The notes under the pieces: generated by a model
Database searches by the model: none
Told to the model about the DNA's origin: nothing
The model's input: only the letters and a program-made list of their open reading frames with translations
In this document: positions 1 to 6,612 of the stretch, piece after piece
Layout of the letters: the number at the start of each line of letters is the position of its first letter
Position numbering within the stretch: the first letter of the stretch is position 1
Program-made: the position numbers and the translations under genes
Assembly: GCA_946222885.1 (NCBI GenBank)
Contig: CAMIAK010000032.1
Coordinates: 1 to 27,560, forward strand
DNA: 27,560 bases
Direction: 5' to 3'
DNA from: an uncultured Nesterenkonia sp.
GTDB taxonomy: Bacteria > Actinomycetota > Actinomycetes > Actinomycetales > Micrococcaceae

Positions 1-57
1 CCAGGCCCGGGGTAACCGAGCCAGATCAGTTGTCACCTATCCCTGCATCAGCCCCTC

Positions 58-489
58 ATGAGCAAGATGCACCAAACACATAGGAGCACCCCGCAAAATC
101 CCAGCGCAAGAGTGCGGGCAATCCGTGAAGCCCACCACCAAAAGTGGGCTGCCAACGATCCAGCTGGTCACGCAGAAGCAGTCGCTCGCCAGCAGGCTTT
201 GGACGCAGTGCCCATCCCTCAGAGTCTCGCTACCCCGGTAGGGGCTCGGCCCTGGGAGAGGCAGGCATACCAGGGAGCGAGGGAGCTCTACCGAGAGATC
301 TTCGTCTCCGGTGCCGAGGGGATGGAACTACGGAACCTCGGCACCCGGATGGGCAAGGAGCGACGTCAGGCAGGGCTGAAGCTTCTGCGCGGCACCGAGG
401 CTGTCATGGAAACTAAAGAGTCCAGGGAGGGCACACAGGTGCCTGTGATCGTCTTGCGAGCAGTTCGCTGGGAGGTTACTCATGGCTGA
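58..489 (+). CDS. Hypothetical protein, possible winged-helix C-terminal half
   Basis: I do not recognise this 143-residue protein. The first 60 residues are polar and probably loosely structured. Residues of about 70-140 run helix (GARELYREIF), a short turn, helix (LRNLGTRMGKERRQ), helix (LKLLRGTEAVM), then a beta-hairpin-like ending (VPVIVLRAVRW). That order resembles a small winged-helix domain; this is a fold guess from pattern only. The start is uncertain: no good ribosome-binding site precedes ATG 58, and ATG 67 lies in frame. The stop overlaps the next gene by 8 nt, so the two are probably co-transcribed and translationally coupled. Confidence 0.6.
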   Translation: MSKMHQTHRSTPQNPSARVRAIREAHHQKWAANDPAGHAEAVARQQALDAVPIPQSLATPVGARPWERQAYQGARELYREIFVSGAEGMELRNLGTRMGKERRQAGLKLLRGTEAVMETKESREGTQVPVIVLRAVRWEVTHG

Positions 490-838
490 GGCAGAGCAGC
501 TGGCGACCATCCGTGAGCATCTTGAGGAGGCAGAGCTTGGGGTCATGATCTATGGCCACCGGGAGCCTACCTGTCTGGTCCTACACTGCATGTTCGGACT
601 GGGAGACGCCTACGCTCGCCTCTACGTACATTCGGGTGCCGACGGTGTCCCGCACTCGGTGCTCTACCCTCAGCGATATGGCAGTGGCAGGACATTCAAG
701 ATTGACCAGGAGCGTCTCTTGGAGATGGGAGCCTATATCTCGGTGCCGGTAGAGACTGTGGCTGCCCAAGTGCGTCAGTGGGTGCGGGTCTCCGCTGCAT
801 GGAACGAGCAGCGGATCAGACTACAGAGCGGGCCCTAG
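482..838 (+). CDS. Hypothetical protein
   Basis: A 118-residue protein of unknown function. It starts inside the end of the preceding gene, which suggests translational coupling. It has an amphipathic N-terminal helix (residues 1-18), a beta-rich middle with short hydrophobic strands (GVMIYG, TCLVLHC, ARLYVHSG), and a C-terminal helix (ETVAAQVRQWVRV). There is no signal peptide, membrane segment or recognisable catalytic motif. The codon third positions are GC-rich as in neighbouring genes, which supports real coding. Cytoplasmic location is likely. Confidence 0.6.
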   Translation: MAEAEQLATIREHLEEAELGVMIYGHREPTCLVLHCMFGLGDAYARLYVHSGADGVPHSVLYPQRYGSGRTFKIDQERLLEMGAYISVPVETVAAQVRQWVRVSAAWNEQRIRLQSGP

Positions 839-883
839 GACCTTGCTTCAACCCGTGACTGGCGGCCGGAGAGGAAGGTTGAA

Positions 884-1474
884 ATGACCCAGTCGTCTCT
901 GCCTGCGCATCTGCTGGTCAAGGGCAGTGAAGTGCCGCGCCAGTGCCACTCCTCCACCGGTGCCCTGGACCTTGAAAAGGGCAGGCCGCCGAGATTCTTC
1001 GGGGGCTTCAAGCCGCACAAGGGAGGGCTCTACAGTGCCCCGTTGCTGCCTTGCGGGCTCTCGGCCTGGGAGAAATTCTGTTTCGAAGAGAACTTCCACT
1101 CGGACCGCCTCACCACCAGGACGCTGTTCTTCGTCCGAGAGGAGGCAGCGCTGGTCAAAATCGATGGGCTCGATGACATCCATGCCTTCGACGAGGACTG
1201 CTGGGGTCGACCGTTTCTCAACATGGGAATCAACGATCGGCATCTCTACTGGCAGAGGCTCCTGAAACATGTCGATGGCGCATGGATCACCCAGGCCGGT
1301 GCGGACGCCGCCGCCGAGCTGCTCATGGCGCGGCAATACGTCGGCGTATGGGATGTCGAGACCGTCTTCTTGAAGGACTCAGCGCAGGATGTCACCGTCC
1401 CTATCGTCTCTGCTGGTCCGGCGGCGCCATCATCTGCATTCTGGGCGCGTTGGGGCGGCTACAGCGGCGAGTAG
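884..1474 (+). CDS. Hypothetical protein
   Basis: A 196-residue protein I cannot assign. ATG 884 has a good ribosome-binding site (GAGAGGAAGG ending about 5 nt upstream), which decides the start. The middle (residues 55-135) is rich in aromatic and acidic residues (WEKFCFEENF, DDIHAFDEDCW), and residues 135-155 look helical. There is no signal peptide or membrane helix. The 3' end overlaps the convergent gene at 1459 by 16 nt. It lies 45 nt after the previous gene and may belong to the same transcript. Confidence 0.6.
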   Translation: MTQSSLPAHLLVKGSEVPRQCHSSTGALDLEKGRPPRFFGGFKPHKGGLYSAPLLPCGLSAWEKFCFEENFHSDRLTTRTLFFVREEAALVKIDGLDDIHAFDEDCWGRPFLNMGINDRHLYWQRLLKHVDGAWITQAGADAAAELLMARQYVGVWDVETVFLKDSAQDVTVPIVSAGPAAPSSAFWARWGGYSGE

Positions 1475-1803
1475 TTGAAGAAGTCCTCCAGCGCGCGACT
1501 GCTGTAGAGACAAAGGAGGCACTGAATACCATCGGCCCCAGCCTCGGCAACTCGGCGGTATTCGTTGACCCACCAGTCCGAAACGAGCTTGGTGTGCTCA
1601 GAGCAGAACACCAGCCGCGCCACGGAGTCTGAGACTATCTCCCCTTCGAGGCAGTGGTGGTGGATCACGACGTAGGCGGCCGGTGCCTCGCATTGCTCTG
1701 CTTGGGGGAATTCGCGGTTGAGAGCTGATCGCCACTTGGGGTACTCGCAACGGAGCGTGAGCTGGTCGAATATCCCGGCTTCTTTCTGCGTCCTCGCGTT
1801 CAT
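1459..1803 (-). CDS. Hypothetical protein, possible zinc-binding
   Basis: A 114-residue protein. I place the start at ATG 1803 because GGAGAGG lies 7 nt upstream; a longer open frame to 1944 would read through the promoter region. It holds several Cys/His residues in spaced groups: an early LRC, EQCEAPA, HHHC, FCSEH and a late CLLC pair. Small actinobacterial proteins with a CxxPA...C...CxxH...CxxC layout are usually taken to bind zinc, so metal binding is plausible but not shown. Its own promoter-like box lies 40 nt upstream, back to back with that of the gene at 1976. Confidence 0.6.
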   Translation of the reverse strand: MNARTQKEAGIFDQLTLRCEYPKWRSALNREFPQAEQCEAPAAYVVIHHHCLEGEIVSDSVARLVFCSEHTKLVSDWWVNEYRRVAEAGADGIQCLLCLYSSRALEDFFNYSPL

Positions 1804-1843
1804 CAGTGAACCTCTCCACATTGCTGCATGGTTACAGCTCCTG

Positions 1844-1873
1844 AGTGTCCGGAACCCGGCAAGGGGTGCGCAG
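1844..1873 (-). promoter_or_regulatory. CCGGACACT box with CTGCGCA upstream, for the gene ending at 1459
   Basis: On the minus strand CTGCGCA (1873-1867), then 14 nt, then CCGGACACT (1852-1844). The start codon follows 40 nt later with a ribosome-binding site between. The layout fits a -35/-10 promoter (TGCGCA, 17 nt, GACACT), although GACACT is a weak match to the usual TAnnnT. Confidence 0.5.
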
Positions 1874-1904
1874 CAGACCAGGATCTCTGGGTGCTGAGAG
1901 GGGG

Positions 1905-1934
1905 CTGCGCAGGCATGTGTTGCTTCCGGACACT
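1905..1934 (+). promoter_or_regulatory. CCGGACACT box with CTGCGCA upstream, for the gene at 1976
   Basis: CTGCGCA at 1905-1911, 14 nt, then CCGGACACT at 1926-1934; ATG follows after 41 nt, with GGAAGGA as ribosome-binding site. It is the mirror image of the box at 1844-1873, and the two CTGCGCA elements form an inverted repeat 31 nt apart. Confidence 0.5.
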
Positions 1935-1975
1935 CACTGGTCACCAGCGAAGCGACAACCTCGGAAGGATCCCTT

Positions 1976-2326
1976 ATGAGTGATCAGATCGATGGGCCGA
2001 CGACGGGCCTAGATTGCCCCCGGTGGTGCCGTGCTCAGCATGGCGGCGAGATTCATCCTGATGACCGCCGCCACGAGAGCGAGATCGTGGTGGTGCCAGT
2101 GGTGGAAAACGCGCGGACATCGGCGCCAGCTGGCAGTGGCGCGGCGTATAGGCGAGCCGATTCGGCAGAAGTCTTTTTGGTGGTCCACCAGCAACTGGGT
2201 GAGCCAGATGTATGGGTCAGCCTCGGACTCGATGGCCGGGGAATGGACCTATCCCTGGAAAGCGCCCAACGAGTGCACCAGGCGCTGGGGGACCTGCTGG
2301 GTGAGGTCTCTCGCGGGACTGGATAA
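1976..2326 (+). CDS. DUF6907-like small actinobacterial protein
   Basis: A 116-residue protein. Near the N-terminus it has CPRWCRAQH followed by a His (IHPDD), and later a run of short beta strands (EIVVVPVV, VFLVVHQ, VWVSLGLDG) and a C-terminal helix (SAQRVHQALGDLLGEV). This CPxWC...H layout with a following beta-sheet region is typical of DUF6907, a family common on actinobacterial chromosomes and mobile elements; its function is unknown, though the C/H cluster suggests a metal site. The start is fixed by GGAAGGA 6 nt upstream. It converges on the XRE regulator. Confidence 0.7.
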   Translation: MSDQIDGPTTGLDCPRWCRAQHGGEIHPDDRRHESEIVVVPVVENARTSAPAGSGAAYRRADSAEVFLVVHQQLGEPDVWVSLGLDGRGMDLSLESAQRVHQALGDLLGEVSRGTG

Positions 2327-2344
2327 TCCCCCTAGCTCGGGGTG

Positions 2345-2581
2345 CTAGTCGGCGTCCTCGGGGCTCTTCAGGAGCTCCATGGGGTCAACGCCAAGGCGTC
2401 TTGCGTACTCCTCGATGGCGGACAGCGAGAGGTTTCTTTCTCCGCGCTCCACCGCCCCGTAGTAGACCCGGTGCATGCCATCGAGTGATTCCTCGGCGAA
2501 TCGCGCTTGCGAGAGGCCGCGTTGATGACGCAGTCGGCGCAGATTCACGCCGACTCGTCGATGAAGTTCGCCTATCGCCAC
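2345..2581 (-). CDS. XRE-family helix-turn-helix transcriptional regulator
   Basis: A 78-residue protein that is almost entirely one Cro/C1-type helix-turn-helix. Residues 10-35 read NLRRLRHQRGLSQARFAEES, the usual first three helices with the recognition helix around residues 27-37, followed by YGAVERGERNLSLSAIEEYARRLGV, a standard XRE ending. It starts at GTG 2581 without a clear ribosome-binding site. It is divergent from the lipoprotein gene at 2674, and the gap holds perfect palindromes, so it probably represses its own gene and the neighbour. The target is inference. Confidence 0.85.
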   Translation of the reverse strand: MAIGELHRRVGVNLRRLRHQRGLSQARFAEESLDGMHRVYYGAVERGERNLSLSAIEEYARRLGVDPMELLKSPEDAD

Positions 2582-2602
2582 AACATTTCAGCTTGCGCGG
2601 TG

Positions 2603-2630
2603 TGTCACATAAATGCGACAGCCTTATAAG
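2603..2630 (+). promoter_or_regulatory. Probable promoter of the lipoprotein gene at 2674
   Basis: TGTCAC (2603-2608) lies 16 nt before TATAAG (2625-2630), a good -10 element for an otherwise GC-rich genome. The -10 sits inside the palindrome at 2617-2636, so a repressor bound there would block it. Confidence 0.5.
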
Positions 2631-2636
2631 GCTGTC
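2617..2636. promoter_or_regulatory. 20-bp perfect palindrome, probable repressor operator
   Basis: GACAGCCTTATAAGGCTGTC is a perfect 20-bp inverted repeat covering the predicted -10. TGTCACA repeats occur on both sides (2603 and 2634). Its place between a divergent XRE gene and the lipoprotein gene makes it the obvious operator candidate. Confidence 0.6.
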
Positions 2637-2643
2637 ACAATGA

Positions 2644-2658
2644 CAGAGCTCAGCTCTG
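2644..2658. promoter_or_regulatory. 15-bp palindrome in the lipoprotein leader
   Basis: CAGAGCT-C-AGCTCTG is a perfect inverted repeat around one central base, downstream of the -10 and upstream of the ribosome-binding site. It could be a second operator or an RNA hairpin; it does not share the half-site of the first palindrome. Confidence 0.35.
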
Positions 2659-2673
2659 ACGGACGGGAGAAAC

Positions 2674-4233
2674 ATGCACAACCAACGACAACGACGGTTC
2701 TACGGGGTAGCTCTGATGGGTGGTGCCGCCTTGATGCTGACTAGCTGCGGGGGCAGCGACGTCGGTCTCGACAACGCCGAAGAGTTCTTAGAGGAGGCCA
2801 CCAGTGCGTGGCTGGATTCGCTGCCCAGCGATAACGTCGCGGTCCACGAGGATGCCGGGTGCTTCTTCCTGGTCGACGGCGAGGGGGAGGTCACCGGTGA
2901 GCTGGCCTGCGGCGGGGCTCGGACTCTGTTCGCCGAGGATGGCGAGGTCTGGGATGTCACAGAGTTTGATTACTCCGAGGACTCCGACGGCGAGATGGTT
3001 GCCGAGTTCGACGAGTCCATCCTCGCTGAGGCGGAGATGGAAGTCTCCCGCCCTGAAGGCAACATTGTCGATGCTGATGGTGACGATGCCCCGGAGGCCT
3101 TGGATGAGATCGAGGCTCCGTCTCGCCCTGAAGCCGATTCGGGCCTGATCGTGGCCCCCAGCCCGCAGGACCAGGAGGATGACGCTGTCGACACCTCCGG
3201 TGGGAGTCTCGTCGAGGGCGAGGAGGTCACCGGCGGCGCCTATACCGTCAGCGAGGAGACAGACCTACAGGATTCTGAGATCGTCACCCCGGCTGGGATC
3301 GTCACGATCGAGGAGCTCGGGGCGGCAGAAACTGTCACCGTCGAGGGCGTCCCTGGCCAGCGCGGTGTCGATGATGATGAGTCCTCAGTCCCCCACGCCC
3401 CAGCTGACGGCGAAACCTTCCGCTACGTGTGGGCGTCGTTTGCAGCCAACGAGCTTCCCGAGGCCCCGGAGAACAACGCCTATCTGGACCTGGGTGATGA
3501 GCAGATCGAGCTGAGCTCCCTCGAGGGTGGGGCGTTGGTCTCGGTGCCCGATAGTGGTGCTGAGCTGGTGGTGACCACTGGTGAGGACACCGAGCAGCGT
3601 TATGACCTTCTCACCGGCCAACGCGACAGCGACCCCATCACCGACGGGTTCTACGTCGAGAACCGCCACCAGCCCGATGCGGACATCACTCTGGACTTCC
3701 CGGACTTCGAAGACACCATCACCGAAGAAGAAGTCGGCTCTCCCAGCCAGGCCGGAGACCTGACCATCTCCACCGAAACCGTCGTCGAGTCCTACACCAT
3801 CACCGCCTGGAACCCGATGATGGGCTGGGCCAGCGAGGGCGAGGCCTGGCTGGAACTGAACTGGGAGGCATCGGTCAGCCGCGATGGTGATGCCCGTGCC
3901 GGCTACTACCGGGCCAACGAAGACCAGCCCAGCGTCGTGGACTGGAGCATCACCGTCGATGACACCACCATCGAGGAACGCTACGAATCCACTGACGCCG
4001 GCCGCAACGGCGGCAACAGCTTCGGAGAAGTCACCGTGATCGCTATCCCAGCAGACTTCGAGACCATCTCCCTGGACGCGGAGATCACCAGCCACTGGGA
4101 CGAGCAGCCCGTCACCGTCGAACACGAAGGCACCGAACTGTCCTTCGACGAAACCCACGACTCCGAGAACGAAGGCGAAGACGAGGTCGACGAAGACGGC
4201 CCCCTCGATGAGGACGAGAACACCGGCTGGTAA
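2674..4233 (+). CDS. Large acidic secreted lipoprotein, unknown function
   Basis: A 519-residue protein with an N-terminal lipoprotein signal: basic start (residues 1-8), hydrophobic core, and lipobox LTSC with Cys25 as the predicted lipidated residue. The mature protein should be anchored on the outer face of the membrane. It is extremely rich in Asp and Glu. Only two Cys (near residues 63 and 78) follow Cys25, so one disulfide is possible. Residues 115-330 look low-complexity. A beta-rich part near 370-490 (ESYTITAWNP, ELNWEASVS, EVTVIAIPA) may be a folded domain. The tail is almost all acidic. No enzyme motif was seen. It heads a group of surface genes and is probably controlled by the palindromes upstream. 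Confidence 0.75.
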   Translation: MHNQRQRRFYGVALMGGAALMLTSCGGSDVGLDNAEEFLEEATSAWLDSLPSDNVAVHEDAGCFFLVDGEGEVTGELACGGARTLFAEDGEVWDVTEFDYSEDSDGEMVAEFDESILAEAEMEVSRPEGNIVDADGDDAPEALDEIEAPSRPEADSGLIVAPSPQDQEDDAVDTSGGSLVEGEEVTGGAYTVSEETDLQDSEIVTPAGIVTIEELGAAETVTVEGVPGQRGVDDDESSVPHAPADGETFRYVWASFAANELPEAPENNAYLDLGDEQIELSSLEGGALVSVPDSGAELVVTTGEDTEQRYDLLTGQRDSDPITDGFYVENRHQPDADITLDFPDFEDTITEEEVGSPSQAGDLTISTETVVESYTITAWNPMMGWASEGEAWLELNWEASVSRDGDARAGYYRANEDQPSVVDWSITVDDTTIEERYESTDAGRNGGNSFGEVTVIAIPADFETISLDAEITSHWDEQPVTVEHEGTELSFDETHDSENEGEDEVDEDGPLDEDENTGW

Positions 4234-4284
4234 TCCACCCATCGACCCCCGTCCACCGCCACCACGTACAGAGAGGAACCGACC

Positions 4285-4629
4285 ATGAACCAGCGCGCGA
4301 AAGCCCTAACCGTTATCCCCGCGGCAGCACTGCTGCTGACCGCCTGCGGAGGCGACGACGTCCCCCAGGAAGACCTGGAGATGATGCTCGCCTGGGAAGA
4401 AGGAGAACACCCCGATGCCATCACCTGCGAAGAAGGGCTCAGCTACGAAGAGGGCGAAACAACCTCCTGCACATTCGAGGAGGGAATCTCACTGGATGCC
4501 AGCTACGAAGACGAGGAAGGTGCCCACAGTATTCGCTTCGTCGGAGGCTGGGGCGAAATCTGGGTCGACATCGACGAATGGGAAGAGATTCGCGACGAAG
4601 TAGAGCAAGAGTTCGAGGACGCAGACTAA
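4285..4629 (+). CDS. Small acidic lipoprotein, DUF4333-like
   Basis: A 114-residue lipoprotein: signal peptide with lipobox LTAC at about residues 18-21, then a strongly acidic mature part. Two Cys are spaced as AITCEEGLSYEEGE...SCTFEEG, followed by beta strands, which resembles the DUF4333 pattern (Cys, Gly-Leu, Glu-Gly, Cys, acidic turn) common in actinobacterial secreted lipoproteins. The family match is by eye. The start has AGAGAGGAA about 6 nt upstream. It lies 51 nt after the larger lipoprotein, probably in the same operon. Confidence 0.7.
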   Translation: MNQRAKALTVIPAAALLLTACGGDDVPQEDLEMMLAWEEGEHPDAITCEEGLSYEEGETTSCTFEEGISLDASYEDEEGAHSIRFVGGWGEIWVDIDEWEEIRDEVEQEFEDAD

Positions 4630-4682
4630 CCACCTCCCCCTCGGTATTCACCGTATGAAACTTCCGCGACAAGGACTAAGTG

Positions 4683-5237
4683 ATGGCTCGCACTCGACGA
4701 TTCAACCCTCGAAAATTCTTCCGCTTTCTGCTCATATTCATCGCAGTCGTCTACGCGGCCGGATGGGTACTCATGCTGCTCTTCGGCCTGACTCCCGACA
4801 GGATGGAGAACCGGTCCATGGGAGGGTGGCCGGAGTACATCTTCGAGCTCATCCTCAGCCCCTTCCTCGCCGCGGCAGCTCTGGTCATCGTCGTGGTGGC
4901 ACTGCTGATATTCGTCGGACTTCTGCTACTGATATTCAAGGGCTATAACCTCTTCGACAAGGTGCTCACCAAAGCAGGGTTCTTCGACATCGTCACCCAC
5001 GAACCATCCCCCACCGCCGGTGCCGGCGCAGAGCCCGGACTGGGTTCCACCAAACTGGGCCAGCGGGTCGCTGCTCGCCGCCAGCTGCACCCGATGTCAC
5101 CACAAGAGATCAAGGCCGGCACATTAGGCACCGTGATCGGCTTCGACGAGGGCTTGGGCACCGACTATTACACGGTGCGATTCGCCAGCGGACAGACACT
5201 GAACAACCTCACCGACGCAGACGTCGTCTTCGTCTGA
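4683..5237 (+). CDS. Two-helix membrane protein with cytoplasmic C-terminal domain
   Basis: A 184-residue protein with a basic start (residues 1-12), a hydrophobic helix at about 13-36, a second long hydrophobic stretch at about 53-87, and a soluble C-terminal half. By the positive-inside rule the N- and C-termini should be cytoplasmic. The last 40 residues (GTLGTVIGFDEG, YYTVRFASGQ) look like a small beta barrel of the KOW/SH3 type. ATG 4683 is preferred over GTG 4680 because AAGGA lies 7 nt before it. Function unknown. It follows the lipoproteins and is closed by a strong hairpin. Confidence 0.65.
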   Translation: MARTRRFNPRKFFRFLLIFIAVVYAAGWVLMLLFGLTPDRMENRSMGGWPEYIFELILSPFLAAAALVIVVVALLIFVGLLLLIFKGYNLFDKVLTKAGFFDIVTHEPSPTAGAGAEPGLGSTKLGQRVAARRQLHPMSPQEIKAGTLGTVIGFDEGLGTDYYTVRFASGQTLNNLTDADVVFV

Positions 5238-5242
5238 TCCGT

Positions 5243-5286
5243 GTGTTCGGTCCGCCTCAGCACTGATGTTGAGCCGGACCGAACAC
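5243..5286 (+). terminator. Long hairpin, probable terminator
   Basis: GTGTTCGGTCCG (5243-5254) pairs perfectly with CGGACCGAACAC (5275-5286), and CTCA/TGAG extends the stem beyond one C-C mismatch. It begins 5 nt after the stop of the membrane protein gene. There is no T-tract, which is usual for actinobacterial terminators; a regulatory hairpin for the gene at 5319 is the alternative. Confidence 0.55.
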
Positions 5287-5318
5287 CGGCCACATTCGAT
5301 GATGAGGAGGCTCCCCCG

Positions 5319-5537
5319 ATGGCTCAGAACGAACCCGAAAACCTTCCATCCTTCGCAGGGTTCTATCGACGCAAAGCCCTCGGCGACGACGTGGCGTTCA
5401 CCTCCGAACGTCAATGGATCGCGGGCATGGAACGCCCGGGCAAGAGACGCCAGTACAAGAAGCACGAGAACCGCCAAGAGCGGCGCAGGATTCGGACTCG
5501 ACTCCATCAGCGATTCGACCAGATCGAAGACCAATGA
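5319..5537 (+). CDS. Small basic hypothetical protein
   Basis: A 72-residue protein. ATG 5319 is chosen because GAGGAGG ends about 7 nt upstream; an in-frame start at 5241 would run through the hairpin. The C-terminal 35 residues are very basic and helical (GKRRQYKKHENRQERRRIR), which suggests nucleic-acid or membrane-surface contact. No family is recognised. Confidence 0.55.
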   Translation: MAQNEPENLPSFAGFYRRKALGDDVAFTSERQWIAGMERPGKRRQYKKHENRQERRRIRTRLHQRFDQIEDQ

Positions 5538-5759
5538 GCGAACCGCTCCTGGTTCTACGAGCAGGGCAGGATTCAGCTGCAGAAACTACTGCGCCACCGC
5601 GCTACCCGGGGACCTGAAGGCCAGATTATTCGCCCCCACTTATCTGCCTATGAGCCTGTGTGCTTAGCCGCTCACAAGGTGCGTCACGACCGGTTGTGTG
5701 ACCTCGACCTTGGACGAACGAGGACCTACCGATTCGGGTGCCGTACCTGCCCCCTATTT

Positions 5760-5819
5760 CCCGGCAGAAGTACCCCGCAGAGCCTCCATGGCATAAAACC
5801 TCCACACCACTACTTCCCC
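5760..5819 (+). repeat. 60-bp direct repeat, copy 1
   Basis: This copy matches 5924-5983 at 54 of 60 positions by my count. The invariant core is TCCATGGCATAAAACCTCCA. Both copies lie in the gene-poor stretch, 164 bp apart. Confidence 0.75.
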
Positions 5820-5923
5820 GACAGAGAGCTGCGATCACAAGCTCAGCTGAGACAACATCCGCACTTCGGGGGACGGGCTGGTCGTCCCTCTAGGGAAGCC
5901 TCGCCCGTTGCGCGCCCCCCAAC

Positions 5924-5983
5924 CCCGGCAGAAGTACCTTGCAGAGCTTCCATGGCATAAAACCTCCAGACCGCTACCTCCCC
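5924..5983 (+). repeat. 60-bp direct repeat, copy 2
   Basis: Second copy, same orientation as 5760-5819, with six substitutions and no gaps. I found no third copy in the window. Confidence 0.75.
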
Positions 5984-6256
5984 CAGCTGCGCTCGAGAAC
6001 CGAATATTGGAGCCGGTCCGGTCGCCGCTACGGAGGTCTACTGCGACTGTCCGGGTCACGTGCTTCAGACTGCTCCCTTTGCGGACCGATTCGTCCTCGT
6101 TATGCCGACTCCACGCGCTCCCTCCCCAGGAGACCTCCCGTCTGGCATTGCGCGCTGATCAGATCGCTTACCTCGTGTATGTGGTGGAGTGCTGGGGTCA
6201 GGTGTTCTTGTCGCTCACCAGGAAGGGCGGCGACCAGATTGGGTGAGGGTCAGAAG

Positions 6257-6409
6257 ATGAGTAGTGGTGGGAAGTACGGTAGCCATTACTCCCCGGCAAG
6301 CACCTTCGGAGTGCTGCTGACCGGTCTCACTGTTGCCGCGCTGCTGGGGCACTGCGTCATCGGTATTCTGTGGTTTCGTGACGAGGCCCGGAGGCCCCAA
6401 CGCAGCTGA
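6257..6409 (+). CDS. Small single-pass membrane protein
   Basis: A 50-residue reading frame with a polar start (MSSGGKYGSHYSP), one hydrophobic helix (about residues 16-38, FGVLLTGLTVAALLGHCVIG) and a basic tail (FRDEARRPQRS), giving a predicted cytoplasmic C-terminus. A weak purine-rich GGGTGAGGG lies upstream. The open frame extends further 5', but the part before 6257 does not look like protein. Function unknown; its small size makes the call tentative. Confidence 0.4.
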   Translation: MSSGGKYGSHYSPASTFGVLLTGLTVAALLGHCVIGILWFRDEARRPQRS

Positions 6410-6468
6410 GAACTCACGACCAGTAGTTACTTTTTGAACCCGGCGACGGTGGTGGTCCTGGGTGTTTT

Positions 6469-6491
6469 CGTGAGGGAATTCACCCCTCACG
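6469..6491. terminator. Hairpin, possible terminator after the small membrane protein
   Basis: CGTGAGGG and CCCTCACG form a perfect 8-bp stem with a 7-nt loop (AATTCAC), followed at once by a second short stem (CCCCGTGGGG). There is no T-tract. It lies 60 nt after the stop at 6409. Confidence 0.4.
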
Positions 6492-6549
6492 CTCCCCGTG
6501 GGGGTTGTCGGTGTATCTCCGCTGTCGCGGGGTGGGCGCGCCTGCCGGC

Positions 6550-6589
6550 GCAAGGCCCTCCGGCCCCTGGGTTCGCCGCCGGGCCTTGC
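6550..6589 (-). terminator. Hairpin downstream of the methyltransferase gene
   Basis: GCAAGGCCC (6550-6558) pairs with GGGCCTTGC (6581-6589); an inner CGG/CCG extends the stem. It lies 24 nt past the stop of the minus-strand methyltransferase and is probably its terminator. Confidence 0.5.
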
Positions 6590-6612
6590 CCTCGTATTCG
6601 GCCCCTGAGTTC

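Larger units (their letters stand above)
5538..6256. other. About 720 bp with no convincing gene
   Basis: Open frames here have low-complexity translations, lack ribosome-binding sites and overlap on both strands, so I call none. The only structure seen is a 60-bp sequence present twice (5760 and 5924). The stretch may be decayed coding DNA or may hold an untranslated RNA. Confidence 0.5.

Noticed and set aside
848..1336. Minus-strand open frame of 162 codons
   Set aside because: It is opposite the gene at 884, which has a good ribosome-binding site; the minus frame has none.
3385..4242. Long minus-strand open frame of 285 codons
   Set aside because: It is antisense to the lipoprotein gene; the Val/Gly/Phe-rich translation is what the reverse of Asp/Glu-rich GC codons gives.
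5760..5983. Possible CRISPR array
   Set aside because: There are only two copies, the repeat is too long and diverged, the spacing is 104 bp, and there are no cas genes.
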